Source: Sphingopyxis sp. OAS728
Lineage (GTDB): Bacteria > Pseudomonadota > Alphaproteobacteria > Sphingomonadales > Sphingomonadaceae
Assembly: GCF_014873485.1 (NCBI RefSeq)
Contig: NZ_JADBDT010000001.1
Span: 2,852,001-2,916,000, forward strand
Length of the DNA: 64,000 nt
Reading direction: 5' to 3'
Shown one piece after another: positions 1-8,905 of this stretch; the first letter of the stretch is position 1; each line of letters opens with the position of its first letter. The notes under the pieces were generated by a model. That model worked only from the letters and a program-made list of their open reading frames with translations. It made no database searches and was not told the DNA's origin. Made by a program: the position numbers and the translations under genes.

Positions 1-184
1 GGGTGAAACCGCGCGATGCGGCTTCCATGCGGGTTGCGATGGCGAGGCCGGCGGCGTCGTCCTTCGCGCTGTTGATGCGCTTGCCGCTCGACAGGCGTTC
101 CATCGCCTGCGACTGCATTTGGTTGGCAACGCGCGAGCTATTCTGGGCGCGAAGCGCGCTCACATTGGTGTTGATGACAGTCAT
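1..184 (-). CDS. fliC: Flagellin, N-terminal part (runs off the left edge)
   Basis: This is the start of a flagellin gene, whose product forms the flagellar filament. The visible 61 residues begin [16 protein letters not shown] and continue with [19 protein letters not shown], the conserved N-terminal D0/D1 helix of bacterial flagellins. The ATG at 184 is preceded by the good ribosome site AAAGGA. A sigma-28 promoter lies about 70 bases upstream, as expected for a late filament gene. The rest of the gene is outside the window, so its length and any further flagellin copies cannot be judged. Confidence 0.97.
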   Translation of the reverse strand, partial: MTVINTNVSALRAQNSSRVANQMQSQAMERLSSGKRINSAKDDAAGLAIATRMEAASRGFT

Positions 185-253
185 CTTTGTTCCTTTCCGG
201 CCTCGATGGCCATTCCCGTGATGTGAGGGCTCGAGGAGCGGTCACGGAAAGCA

Positions 254-280
254 GTAACGGCGGACCGAGAGGGCGATTAA
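254..280 (-). promoter_or_regulatory. Sigma-28 (FliA) promoter of fliC
   Basis: On the minus strand the sequence reads TTAA, 15 bases, then GCCGTTAC. This fits the FliA consensus TAAA-N15-GCCGATAA in spacing and at most positions. The same layout occurs before fliD, motA and flgM in this window, which supports it. Confidence 0.8.
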
Positions 281-292
281 GCGCACCCCGTC

Positions 293-327
293 AAAAAAAC
301 GCCGACGCCGCCTGAAAGGCCGGCGTT
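293..327 (-). terminator. Hairpin with T-tract, minus strand, ahead of fliC
   Basis: Arms AACGCCG (298-304) and CGGCGTT (321-327) pair and are followed on the minus strand by seven T residues (293-299). It has the form of a Rho-independent terminator reading toward fliC. No minus-strand gene lies directly upstream, so it may shield the fliC promoter from antisense transcription. The role is inferred. Confidence 0.5.
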
Positions 328-366
328 CATGCCATCAATTATCTGAAAACAAGCCATATATTTTTT

Positions 367-382
367 TGGCACGCGCTTTGCA
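367..382 (+). promoter_or_regulatory. Sigma-54 promoter of the fliE-flhB operon
   Basis: TGGCACG-N4-TTGCA matches the -24/-12 consensus of RpoN at every conserved position. The transcript would start near 394, which leaves a leader of about 40 bases before the fliE ATG at 433. Activation by the FlbD protein encoded in this window is inferred. Confidence 0.92.
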
Positions 383-432
383 TTACTCTTTGCGTGCGGC
401 ACGTCGCCGCCGTCAGGACGGATGAAAAAGCA

Positions 433-786
433 ATGAGCACGATTGACCCGAGCCGGCTGCTGCAGATGCGCAGTTCGATCCTCAATCAGAACCAGGCGCT
501 GCAGCGCGCCGCGGGCCGCGGCGGCATCGGCGGGGCCGAAGGCGGCGTCGGCGGCGCGGGTGGTACCCCCGATTTCGGCGCCGCGATCAACAATGCGCTG
601 CAACAGGTCAACGCCCAGCAGTCGAAGGCGAGCCAGATCAGCGAAGCCTATGAGCGCGGCGACACGCACGACATCGTCAGCGTGATGATCGAACGCCAGA
701 AAGCCTCGCTCGGCTTCGAAACCACCCTGCAAGTCCGCAACAAGCTGCTGTCCGCCTATCGCGACATCATGAACATGCCGGTGTAA
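433..786 (+). CDS. fliE: Flagellar hook-basal body protein FliE
   Basis: FliE joins the MS ring to the proximal rod and is needed for rod export. The 117-residue product has the typical C-terminal part: an R-G-D-x-H-D-I-V-S-V-M-I-E helix and a final stretch (KASLGFETTLQVRNKLL, then AYRDIMNMPV). A longer reading from 394 is possible, but that codon coincides with the expected transcription start of the sigma-54 promoter, so the ATG at 433 is preferred. The N-terminal third is Gly/Ala-rich. It is the first gene of a tightly packed operon that runs to flhB. Confidence 0.95.
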   Translation: MSTIDPSRLLQMRSSILNQNQALQRAAGRGGIGGAEGGVGGAGGTPDFGAAINNALQQVNAQQSKASQISEAYERGDTHDIVSVMIERQKASLGFETTLQVRNKLLSAYRDIMNMPV

Positions 787-789
787 TCC

Positions 790-2454
790 ATGGCCGAGAC
801 CCAGATCCTTACCCCCGTCCCCAACATGGACGACGGCAACGCGAACCGCCTCCCCGCCCCCGTCCTGGGCGGCCGGCTCGCTCCGCTGACCGGCTTCTTC
901 CGTCAGCCGGCGGTGCAGCGCGCGCTGCCCGCGATCGCGATGACCTCGGCGATCGGTATCGCCGCGCTCGCCTATTTCACGATGCAGGCGGCGCCGCAGG
1001 CGCAGCTGTTCGCCGGGCTCGACGACAGCGACAAGGCTGCCGTCGCCGACGCGCTGCAAACGCAGGGCATCGGCCACAGCATCGATCCGACCACCGGCGC
1101 GCTGACCGTCGACGCCGACAAGCTGCATCAGGCGCGCATCGCGCTCGCCGGACAGGGCCTGCCCAAGGCGGCGCCGAGCGGCGACAGCCTGATCGCCGCG
1201 CTCCCCATGGGATCGAGCCGCGCGATCGAAGGCGAAGCGCTGCGTTCCGCACGCGAAGCCGACCTGTCGCGCACGATCGAAACGATCGACGCGGTCAAGA
1301 GCGCGCGCGTCCATGTCGCCGCCGCCGAGCCCAGCCTGTTCGTCCGCGAAGACAAGCCGGCGACCGCTTCGGTCATGCTCACGCTGCAGAACGGCCGTTC
1401 GCTTTCCGACGGCCAGGTGCAGGCGATCCGTTTCCTCGTCGCCTCGTCGGTCCCCGGCATGAATGCCGACCAGGTGTCGGTGATCGACCAGCGCGGCGCG
1501 CTGCTGTCGGACACCGCATCGGGCAGCGACATGAAGGCGTTCCAGCTCCAGCTGCAGGTCGAGGACCGCTTCCGCCGCGCGCTCGACACCTTGCTCGGCC
1601 CGATGCTCGGCGCCGGCAATTATACCGTCGAGGTCCACGCCGACGTCGACATGTCCGAAAGCCAGGCGACGCGCGAAAGCTTCCCCGAGAATGATCGCGC
1701 GCTCACCAGCGAGCAGATCACGCGTTCGACCAGCGGCACGAGCGCCCCGGCCGTCGGCATCCCCGGCGCGCTGTCGAACCAGCCGCCGCAGGCGACCACC
1801 ATCACCGCGACCGGCCCGCAGCCGGTCCCCGCCGGTGCGCCCCCGGCGCCCGGCACCGAGAGCAACGAGAACGCCGCGCGCGCCTATGAAGTCGGCCGCG
1901 AAATTTCGGTGACGCATTCGCCGCAGGGCAAGCTGCGCCGCGTCTCGGTCGCCGTCGCGCTCAACCAGGGCAAGAAGGCACTGACGCAGGCCGACCTCAC
2001 CAAGATCGACAATCTGGTGAAGGGCGCAATCGGTTATGACGCGACGCGCGGCGATCTGGTTGCGATCAACCAGCGCCCGTTCGCCCTCGTCGAAGACACC
2101 TCGCCCGCCTTCTACGATCAGGGCTGGTTCCTGCCGCTGGTCAAGCAGGTCGGCGCGATCCTCGCCGCGCTGCTCGCCTTCCTGTTCATCGGTCGCCCGA
2201 TGATCCGCGCCGCCAAGGAGCGCGCCGCGAAACGCATAGCGCAGAATCAGGAACTCGAAGCCTCGCTGCTCGCCGCCACCGACCGCCCGGCACTTTCCAG
2301 TGGTCAGGGCGGCCGCGAAATCACCCTCGAGATGATCGAGCAGGCCCCGAGCTATGAAGCGCGCGCCAACCTCGTCCGCGCCTTCGTCCGCCAGGACTCG
2401 GCACGCGCCGCGCTCGTCGTCCGCCACCTGATGCAGGAGGGCGCCCGTGCCTGA
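790..2454 (+). CDS. fliF: Flagellar MS-ring protein FliF
   Basis: FliF builds the MS ring in the inner membrane, the base for export gate and C ring. The protein has 554 residues, normal for the family. A first membrane segment lies near residues 47-66 and a second near 450-470. Between them is the YscJ/FliF ring-building region, with the conserved R-A-I-E-G-E-L-type stretch (here RAIEGEALRSAREADLSRTIE). The C-terminal tail is the FliG-binding part. The gene begins 3 bases after fliE and overlaps fliG by 8 bases, so translation is probably coupled. Confidence 0.97.
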   Translation: MAETQILTPVPNMDDGNANRLPAPVLGGRLAPLTGFFRQPAVQRALPAIAMTSAIGIAALAYFTMQAAPQAQLFAGLDDSDKAAVADALQTQGIGHSIDPTTGALTVDADKLHQARIALAGQGLPKAAPSGDSLIAALPMGSSRAIEGEALRSAREADLSRTIETIDAVKSARVHVAAAEPSLFVREDKPATASVMLTLQNGRSLSDGQVQAIRFLVASSVPGMNADQVSVIDQRGALLSDTASGSDMKAFQLQLQVEDRFRRALDTLLGPMLGAGNYTVEVHADVDMSESQATRESFPENDRALTSEQITRSTSGTSAPAVGIPGALSNQPPQATTITATGPQPVPAGAPPAPGTESNENAARAYEVGREISVTHSPQGKLRRVSVAVALNQGKKALTQADLTKIDNLVKGAIGYDATRGDLVAINQRPFALVEDTSPAFYDQGWFLPLVKQVGAILAALLAFLFIGRPMIRAAKERAAKRIAQNQELEASLLAATDRPALSSGQGGREITLEMIEQAPSYEARANLVRAFVRQDSARAALVVRHLMQEGARA

Positions 2455-3478
2455 GGTTGCCGAACTCGATAAAGCGCCCGTCATGCCCGCGATCGAAGGA
2501 TCGGCCGCCGCCGCCATCCTGCTGATGCTGCTCGACGAAAGCGAAGCCGCGACTATCCTGAAGCAGCTCGGTCCCGAAGAGGTCCGCCAGCTCGCGAAGG
2601 CGATGTTCGACACCGCGAACGCCAGCGAGCAGCAGATCGGCCAGGCGCTCGACCGTTTCGTGACGCGCAGCCGCGACGTCAGCGCGCTCGCGATCGGCGC
2701 CGACACGCGCATCCGCACCGTGATCAACGAAGCCGTCGGCAACGTCCGCGCCGACAATATCCTCGCCGCCGTGGCGCCGCAGCGGAGCGCCGCGTCGCTC
2801 GAAATGCTACGCTGGATGGACGTCGACGCGATCAGCGGGCTGCTCGCGAGCGAACATCCGCAGGTCGGCGCATTGATCCTTTCGGTGCTCGTCCCCGACG
2901 TCGCCGCGCGCGCGATCGAAACGCTCGACGAAGTGTTGCAGGCCGATCTGGTGCTGCGTGCTGCGATGCTGACCTCGGTCCCCGCCGCGGCGATCGAGGA
3001 TCTCGAAGCGGTGCTCGCGAGCGCCAACGTCGACGGCCAGCGCGTCGCCAAGCAGGCGATCGGCGGCCCGAGCGACGTCGCCAAGATCATGAAGAAAATG
3101 CCGAAGCAGCTTTCGGAGCGCACGCTCCGCTCGCTGAAGAAGCATGACCGCATCCTCGCCCAGACGATCGAGGAAGAAATGTTCATCTTCGAAAATCTGC
3201 GCGACCTCGACAAGAAGAGCCTCAGCAGCGTGCTGCGCTCGGTCGACGCCGCCCAGCTCGCGATCGCGCTCAAGGGCGCCGACGAAGAGATGGTCGACAT
3301 GTGCCTTGCCACCATGTCGCAGCGCGCCGCCGAAACGATCCGCGACGAAATGGCCGAAATGACGATGGTCAAGCGCGCCGATGTCGACGATGCGCAAAAG
3401 AGCGTGATGCAGATCGTCCGCCAGATGGCGGCGGCCGGCGAAATCATGATCGCGGGCGGCGGCGACGACTATGTCTGA
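2447..3478 (+). CDS. fliG: Flagellar motor switch protein FliG
   Basis: FliG forms the top of the C ring and carries the torque helix that meets MotA. It begins with GTG inside the end of fliF. The 343 residues show the N-terminal FliF-binding domain (AAAILLMLLDESEAATILKQLG), the middle domain (ASEHPQVGALILSVL, an E-H-P-Q motif) and the charged C-terminal domain (EEMFIFENLRDLDKKSL). Length and order are usual for the family. Confidence 0.97.
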   Translation: MPEVAELDKAPVMPAIEGSAAAAILLMLLDESEAATILKQLGPEEVRQLAKAMFDTANASEQQIGQALDRFVTRSRDVSALAIGADTRIRTVINEAVGNVRADNILAAVAPQRSAASLEMLRWMDVDAISGLLASEHPQVGALILSVLVPDVAARAIETLDEVLQADLVLRAAMLTSVPAAAIEDLEAVLASANVDGQRVAKQAIGGPSDVAKIMKKMPKQLSERTLRSLKKHDRILAQTIEEEMFIFENLRDLDKKSLSSVLRSVDAAQLAIALKGADEEMVDMCLATMSQRAAETIRDEMAEMTMVKRADVDDAQKSVMQIVRQMAAAGEIMIAGGGDDYV

Positions 3479-4073
3479 TCGCGCGTCCGAAAACGGCTTC
3501 GCGCCCGTCTCGCTCGCCGATGCAATGGCGCGCAGCAGCGGCTTTCGCCCGATGGTCTTCGCACCCGCGGCAACCATGGCGCAGGTAGCGGAGCATGAAA
3601 GCCTCGACGAGCTCGACCTCGACGATCCCTTCGCGCTCGGTCTCGCCGAAGGCCAGCGCCTTGCCGAAGCCGCCTTCGTCACCGAGCGTCACCAGCTCCT
3701 CACCCTGCTCGCCGGCGCCGAAGCGCTGCAGGACGAGCCGAGCGAAGAACTCGCACAGCTGATCGCCGAAACCGTCGAGCGGCTCGTCCGCCAGATCGTC
3801 GCGACCGCGCCGATCGACACCGAATGGCTGCAGGCGCAGGCCGAGACCGCCGCCGCGATGGTCGCCGATGCCGACAAGGCGCGCACCCTGTGGGTTCATC
3901 CCGACGACGCTGCGCTGCTCGCCGACGCGCCGCTGGCGATGGCGGTCGAGAGCGACGCCGCGATGATGCGCGGCACCGTCCGCCTCGAAACCTCGACCGG
4001 CTGGATCGAACATGGTCGCGCCGTCTATCTCGACGAGCTGCGCACCGCGCTCGGCACCGGAGAGGCCGCATGA
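3471..4073 (+). CDS. fliH: Flagellar assembly protein FliH
   Basis: FliH is the stator-like partner that holds the FliI ATPase and links it to the C ring. The gene lies between fliG and fliI, overlapping fliG by 8 bases and fliI by 4 (ATGA). The 200-residue product is acidic, with a helical middle (FALGLAEGQRLAEAAFVTER, a G-x-x-x-G-like helix) and a C-terminal part typical of FliH/YscL. Sequence conservation in this family is low, so the call leans on position as well as sequence. Confidence 0.9.
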   Translation: MSDRASENGFAPVSLADAMARSSGFRPMVFAPAATMAQVAEHESLDELDLDDPFALGLAEGQRLAEAAFVTERHQLLTLLAGAEALQDEPSEELAQLIAETVERLVRQIVATAPIDTEWLQAQAETAAAMVADADKARTLWVHPDDAALLADAPLAMAVESDAAMMRGTVRLETSTGWIEHGRAVYLDELRTALGTGEAA

Positions 4074-5401
4074 CGCGCCGCCTCGCCATGAGCGCGCAGC
4101 AGCTGCTCGACCCTGTCGACCTGACGGGCGCCAGCCCGCGCCGCATCGGCACGCTCGTCGCGCACGAGGGCATCATGCTCGAAGTGTCGGGTTTCCCGCA
4201 GCCACTGGGCAGCAACGTCCGCATCAAGTCGGCCGACAATGATTATGTCTATGGCGAAGTCGTCGGCTTCCGCGGCCACCGCAGCCTCGTCCTGCCCTTC
4301 GACATGAACAAGCCGCTGGTCACCGGCGCGCCGGTCGAACCGCATGGCGCCAGCTCGATGGTTCCCGTCGGCAAGGCGCTGCTCGGCCGCATCATGGACG
4401 CACAGGGCAATCCGCTCGACGGCCGTCCGGCGATCAAGTCGCAATTCCAGTGGCCGCTCGCCGGCCGCAAGGTCAATCCGCTGCGCCGCGGCCGCGTCAC
4501 CAAGCCGCTCAACATGGGCGTGCGCGCGATCAACGGGCTGCTCACCGTCGGCGAAGGCCAGCGCGTCGCGATCATCGCGGGCTCGGGCGTCGGCAAATCG
4601 GTGCTGATGGGCCAGATGATCGCGGGCACCGAATGCGATGTCATCGTCGTCGGGCTGATCGGCGAACGTAGCCGCGAGGTCAGCGATTTCGTCGAAACCA
4701 AATTGCCCCCCGAAGTCCGCAAGAAATCGGTGGTCGTCGCGGTTCCCGCCGACCACCCGCCCTTGCTCCGCCTGCGCGCCGCGATGCGCGCGACCGCGAT
4801 CGCCGAAGCGTTCCGCGCCGAGGGCAAGAAGGTCTTGCTGCTGATCGACAGCCTGACCCGCGTCGCGCATGCGCAGCGCGAGATCGGACTGACGCTGGGC
4901 GAACCGCCGACGATGAAGGGTTATCCGCCGTCGGTCTTCGCGCTGATCCCCTCGCTGTGCGAACGCGCCGGCATCGACCGCGTCACCGGCGGCTCGGTTA
5001 CCGCACTCTACACCGTGCTCGCCGATGGCGGCGACATCGACGACCCCGTCGTCGACAGCGCGCGCGCGATCGTCGACGGCCATATCATCCTGTCGCGCCA
5101 GCTCGCCGAACAGGGCGTCTATCCCGCGATCGACGTCGCGCGTTCGCTGTCGCGCACGATGGTCGATTCGGTCGATCCCGAGCATGCCGCTGCCGCCGCG
5201 CGCTTCCGCCAGCTGTGGTCGGTCTATGAAGAGAATCGCGATCTGATGCTGATGGGCGCCTATGTCGCCGGCGCCGATCCGGTGCTCGACACCGCCATTG
5301 CGCGCCACGCCGACCAGATCGCCTTCGTGTCGCAGCCTGCCAAGGCGCAGGTCGATTTTTCGAATTCCCGCCAAGCCCTGATTGAAGGATATTCCGCATG
5401 A
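4070..5401 (+). CDS. fliI: Flagellum-specific ATP synthase FliI
   Basis: FliI is the hexameric ATPase of the flagellar export apparatus. The start at 4070 overlaps the fliH stop (ATGA) and gives 443 residues, the usual length; a longer open frame upstream is only the shadow of fliH. Walker A (GSGVGKS) is at residues 171-177 and Walker B (VLLLID) near 255-260. The F1-type stretch GLIGERSREV and the export-ATPase stretch ERAGIDRVTGGSVTALYTVL are present. Confidence 0.97.
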   Translation: MTRRLAMSAQQLLDPVDLTGASPRRIGTLVAHEGIMLEVSGFPQPLGSNVRIKSADNDYVYGEVVGFRGHRSLVLPFDMNKPLVTGAPVEPHGASSMVPVGKALLGRIMDAQGNPLDGRPAIKSQFQWPLAGRKVNPLRRGRVTKPLNMGVRAINGLLTVGEGQRVAIIAGSGVGKSVLMGQMIAGTECDVIVVGLIGERSREVSDFVETKLPPEVRKKSVVVAVPADHPPLLRLRAAMRATAIAEAFRAEGKKVLLLIDSLTRVAHAQREIGLTLGEPPTMKGYPPSVFALIPSLCERAGIDRVTGGSVTALYTVLADGGDIDDPVVDSARAIVDGHIILSRQLAEQGVYPAIDVARSLSRTMVDSVDPEHAAAAARFRQLWSVYEENRDLMLMGAYVAGADPVLDTAIARHADQIAFVSQPAKAQVDFSNSRQALIEGYSA

Positions 5402-5844
5402 ACGCCCGTACCGCACGCCGCAAACGTATCATCCGCGTGCGCTCCGTCGAACATCAGATGGCGGAGGCCAATCTGGCGCGCGCCAATGGCGAACTCGCGA
5501 ACCTCGTCGAACTGGCGAAGCGGCTCGAAACGCTGCGCGTCGACCTCGCGATGGCGAAGGGTGCGGTCGCCGGCCGCGCGCTCAACTCGATCGGCGAGCT
5601 CGCGATGCGGCTCGACATCGCGCAGGAAAGCCTGACCGCACCGCTGAGCAACGCCAGCCAGCGCCGTGACCAGATGGGCGCGCTGGCGCAGAGCGCGATG
5701 GTCAAGGAAGAATCGGCGGTGCGCCTTTACGAACGCAGCCGCAAGTCGGCCGAAGTCGAACAAGAACGCCGCGAAGACGCCAACCGCCCGCACCGCCCGC
5801 GCGCCGGCATGCGCCTGCGCCTGATCGAAGGCGGCGCGTCATGA
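5398..5844 (+). CDS. fliJ: Flagellar export chaperone-like protein FliJ
   Basis: FliJ is a coiled-coil protein that sits in the FliI ring and touches the FlhA gate. This 148-residue product is rich in Arg, Ala, Glu and Leu and is predicted by eye to be almost fully helical, with a highly basic N-terminus. It starts inside the fliI stop (ATGA) and ends overlapping fliK by 4 bases. FliJ proteins are poorly conserved, so identification rests mainly on the place between fliI and fliK and on the helical composition. Confidence 0.8.
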   Translation: MNARTARRKRIIRVRSVEHQMAEANLARANGELANLVELAKRLETLRVDLAMAKGAVAGRALNSIGELAMRLDIAQESLTAPLSNASQRRDQMGALAQSAMVKEESAVRLYERSRKSAEVEQERREDANRPHRPRAGMRLRLIEGGAS

Positions 5845-7010
5845 TGAGCGCGCCTTCCCTCCCCACCCCGCAGGGCGGCATGCCCGCGGGCTTCGCGACC
5901 TTCCTCGCCAACATCGGCCAGATCTCGGTCGATGGCGGCGAGGGCCCTAGCTTCGATCAGCTGCTCGCCGCAGCGCCGGTCGCGGCCGCGCCGGTTGCAG
6001 CTGCCGCTGCTACGACGATCAAGGTCGAGCAGGCGCTGCCCGTCGAGACCGCCACGCCGTCCGCCGACGTCCTGCCGGTCGAAAGCGATACGGCAACCGC
6101 AACCCCCGTCGTGAAGACCGCGCCGGTCGAAACCGACGCGGCCGCGGTGCTCGCCGCAAACCTGCTGATCGCGCTGAACGGCGCCGTCCCCGGCGCCGCG
6201 CCGGCGGCGAGCAAGCCGGTGCCTGCCGAAACCGGAACCGATGCCGAAGCCGCCGGTGCAGAGACAAGCGACGCCGTCGCAACGGCTCCCACCACGCCGA
6301 GCGCCAACCTCGCTGCCGTCGTAGCCGCGATCACCCCGCCGACGGCGGCGAAGCCCACCAAGCCGGTCGAAGCCGCACCGGTTCCCGCTGACACCAGCGC
6401 GGCGGCTCCCATTGCAGCGCGCCCGCGCGATGCCGCGACGCCGCTGCCGATCCTCGCCGGCGCCGAGCCGCAGACGGCCCGGCCCGCCGAGGCCACACCG
6501 TCGATCACGATCCTTTTCCCGCAGCCCACGGCGCATAGTTCCGCCCCGATCATCGATGCCGCCGCGCCAGTGCAACTCGCCGAACGCGTGCTCGACATGG
6601 ACAGCGACGGCGCGTGGATCGACCAGCTTGCGCGCGACATCGCCGCGACCAAGTCGGAGAGCGGCGACATCAGCTTTCGCCTGATGCCACGCCACCTCGG
6701 CCGCCTCGACGTCGCGATGCAAATGGGCGACGAGGGCGTCGCGCTGAAGATAGACACGCACCACGAAGCGACGGCGACGATCGTCACCGCCGCGGAGGGC
6801 CGCCTCGTCGACGAACTCCGCCAGCAGGGCGTCCGCGTCGCCGGCGCCGAAGTGACCTGCACGCCGGGCGAGACCGGGCGCCAGTCGCAAAGCCAGGGTC
6901 AGGGCCGCACCACCGCGCCCGATCCCAGCCACCTCATCGAAACCGCTACCGAACGCGCCGAGCCGCGCGACGAAGACCGCGCCGCCGACCGCCGCGGCCG
7001 CTTCGCCTGA
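5841..7010 (+). CDS. fliK: Flagellar hook-length control protein FliK
   Basis: FliK measures the hook and switches export specificity. The 389-residue product has a long, low-complexity N-terminal and central part made mostly of Ala, Pro, Val and Thr. It ends in a C-terminal Flg_hook domain near residues 265-350 (SGDISFRLMPRHLGRLDVAM, then a G-V-A-L-K-I segment and a V-D-E-L-R-Q-Q-G-V-R-V helix). This layout is that of FliK. The tail is hydrophilic and charged. Confidence 0.9.
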   Translation: MMSAPSLPTPQGGMPAGFATFLANIGQISVDGGEGPSFDQLLAAAPVAAAPVAAAAATTIKVEQALPVETATPSADVLPVESDTATATPVVKTAPVETDAAAVLAANLLIALNGAVPGAAPAASKPVPAETGTDAEAAGAETSDAVATAPTTPSANLAAVVAAITPPTAAKPTKPVEAAPVPADTSAAAPIAARPRDAATPLPILAGAEPQTARPAEATPSITILFPQPTAHSSAPIIDAAAPVQLAERVLDMDSDGAWIDQLARDIAATKSESGDISFRLMPRHLGRLDVAMQMGDEGVALKIDTHHEATATIVTAAEGRLVDELRQQGVRVAGAEVTCTPGETGRQSQSQGQGRTTAPDPSHLIETATERAEPRDEDRAADRRGRFA

Positions 7011-7027
7011 TCAGAAAGGGTCCTATC

Positions 7028-7636
7028 ATGGCCAAGGATAATGTTGTCGAAGGCGCCCCCAAGAAAAAGGGCAAGTTCAAGAAGCTGCTGTTCATCGGCG
7101 TCGGCGCGATCGCGCTGATCGGCGCGGGCGCCGGCGCGGGCATCTATTTCGGCGCGTTGTCGGCGCACGAGGCGAAGCCCGAGGATAATTATCCGAAACT
7201 CGTCCTGCGCAGCGAAGGCGAGCCCGAAGCGGCGGCCGAGGGCGAAGACAAGGAAGCGCCGCCGAAGGTCGGCACCGTGTCCGTCCCGAACGACAAATAT
7301 AAGGTCGACCCCAAGAAATATGAGATCACCTATTATCCGATCGCCGACAGCTTCACGACGAACCTCGCCGACGGATCGGGCTTCCTGCAGGTCGGTATCA
7401 GCCTTTCGACCTTCTATGACGGCAAGGTTATCAATAATATCAAACGGCAGGCTGTTCCGATCCGTTCGGTCGTGCTTATGGTGCTCGCCGAACAGGATCC
7501 GGCGTTGCTCTCCACATCACAAGGCAAGCAGCGGCTGCAGCGTCAGCTGACCGCCGCGATCAACGATGTGTTGCGCGACAAGGAAGGCTTCGGGGGTATC
7601 GACAATGTTTATTTCACGAGCCTGGTGATTCAGTGA
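7028..7636 (+). CDS. fliL: Flagellar basal body-associated protein FliL
   Basis: FliL sits around the stators in the inner membrane. The start at 7028 follows the ribosome site AAAGGG and gives 202 residues; the longer open frame reading in from fliK is not real. A Lys-rich cytoplasmic tip is followed by one membrane helix near residues 19-39 and a periplasmic domain. The C-terminal part ends in a V-Y-F-T-S-L-V-I-Q strand, typical of FliL. The stop overlaps the GTG start of fliM. Confidence 0.93.
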   Translation: MAKDNVVEGAPKKKGKFKKLLFIGVGAIALIGAGAGAGIYFGALSAHEAKPEDNYPKLVLRSEGEPEAAAEGEDKEAPPKVGTVSVPNDKYKVDPKKYEITYYPIADSFTTNLADGSGFLQVGISLSTFYDGKVINNIKRQAVPIRSVVLMVLAEQDPALLSTSQGKQRLQRQLTAAINDVLRDKEGFGGIDNVYFTSLVIQ

Positions 7637-8580
7637 CCACCAGTGCCAAAACCGTCAAAGCCGTGAAGGCACCGGCCGCACCTGCACCCGCAGCTGCGGC
7701 CGCGCCTGCGGATACGAAGGAGTCGCTGCTGCTGCGCCGCGCGGCGGACGGCTATGCCTTCCCAGCGCTCGAAGGCGTCGCGAACCAGTTTGCGCGCAGC
7801 CTGCGCGACCTCATTCGCGCGCTCGGCGCGCCGGCGATCCAGATCGAGCGGTCGGGCGCCGAGCAGGTCAGCTTTGCCGAATGGAGCGCGTCGGCCGCGC
7901 CCGCGATCTTCTGGCGCTATCATGCGCCGCCGCTCAAGGGTCCGGTGATGCTCGCGGGCTCGCGCTCGCTGCTGCTCCAGCTCGTCGACATCTTCTATGG
8001 CGGCCGCGGCCAGCTCGCCGCCGAGCGCGAGGAACTGACCGACGCCGAGGATCGCTTCGCGGCGCGCCTCGGCCGCGACATCGGGTTGCAGCTCGCCGCC
8101 GCGTGGCGCGGCAAGCTCGCGATCGAACCCGAACTCGACTGCGTCACCAGCGACCCAGCCAAACTCGCCGCAGTGCGCGCCGACGATGAATTGTTCGTCC
8201 AGCGCTTCACGCTGCGTGGCGCCCCGTTCGAGGGACGGACGATTATGTGCGCCTATCCGGTCGCCGCGCTGCGCGGGATCGCGGGCGACGAGCTGCTTCC
8301 CGAAGCGCAGGTGGGCGGCACCGACCCGGCATGGGCCGGCGCGCTCGACAAGGCGCTGCGCGACGTGCGCATGCCCGTCCGCTCGGTTCTCGCGCGCCCC
8401 GAGATCAGCCTCGTCAAATTGCTCTCGCTCGAGGTCGGCGACATCATTCCGCTCAATATGCCGCGCCATGTGCCGGTGACCGTCGCCGGACGCAGCTTCG
8501 CGCTCGGCAGCATCGGCGAAGCCAATGGCAATGCCGCGATCATGATCGAACATATCGAAAAAGGACCCGACAATGACTGA
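7633..8580 (+). CDS. fliM: Flagellar motor switch protein FliM (divergent N-terminus)
   Basis: FliM is the middle part of the C ring. The GTG start overlaps the fliL stop. The 315 residues contain the FliM middle domain (MLAGSRSLLLQLVDIFYGGRG) and a C-terminal SpoA domain (SLVKLLSLEVGDIIPLNMP). The N-terminus is odd: instead of the usual L-S-Q-x-E-I-D-A-L-L peptide that binds phospho-CheY, it is a tail of Ala, Pro and Lys (about residues 1-30). Either CheY is bound in another way or the first exon-like segment has drifted. The length is close to other FliM proteins. Confidence 0.92.
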   Translation: MTTSAKTVKAVKAPAAPAPAAAAAPADTKESLLLRRAADGYAFPALEGVANQFARSLRDLIRALGAPAIQIERSGAEQVSFAEWSASAAPAIFWRYHAPPLKGPVMLAGSRSLLLQLVDIFYGGRGQLAAEREELTDAEDRFAARLGRDIGLQLAAAWRGKLAIEPELDCVTSDPAKLAAVRADDELFVQRFTLRGAPFEGRTIMCAYPVAALRGIAGDELLPEAQVGGTDPAWAGALDKALRDVRMPVRSVLARPEISLVKLLSLEVGDIIPLNMPRHVPVTVAGRSFALGSIGEANGNAAIMIEHIEKGPDND

Positions 8581-8905
8581 CATCAGCGACGCCCCGAAGG
8601 CGCGCGCCGACCGGCGCGACAAGAGCATCGCCGCCGCGCCCAATTTCGACCTGCTCGCCGGCGTCTCGCTGCGCGTGTCGGTCGAGGTCGGGTCGACCTC
8701 GATGACGCTGTCCGAACTGCTCGCGATCGACGAGGGCAGCGTGATCGAACTCGACCGCGCCGCGACCGACCTGCTCGATATTTATGCGAACGGCACGCTG
8801 ATCGCGAAGGGCGAGATCGTCAGCATCGACGGCCGCTATGGCATCCAGGTCGCCGAAGTCGTCGCCCCCGCGCGCGGGCTCGAAGGTTTCGAACGGAGAG
8901 GCTGA
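8573..8905 (+). CDS. fliN: Flagellar motor switch protein FliN
   Basis: FliN forms the lower rim of the C ring with FliM. The 110-residue protein has one SpoA domain from about residue 30 to the end (a V-S-V-E-V-G strand, then L-S-E-L-L-A-I-D-E-G-S-V-I-E-L-D and G-E-I-V-S-I-D-G-R-Y-G-I-Q-V). It overlaps fliM by 8 bases and its TGA stop shares a base with the fliO ATG. Confidence 0.95.
   Translation: MTDISDAPKARADRRDKSIAAAPNFDLLAGVSLRVSVEVGSTSMTLSELLAIDEGSVIELDRAATDLLDIYANGTLIAKGEIVSIDGRYGIQVAEVVAPARGLEGFERRG

Noticed and set aside
277..3447. Open frame of 1056 codons on the minus strand opposite fliE-fliG
   Set aside because: It is a shadow of the GC-rich plus-strand flagellar genes; its product is Arg/Ala/Ser-rich low-complexity sequence with no family motif and no ribosome site.
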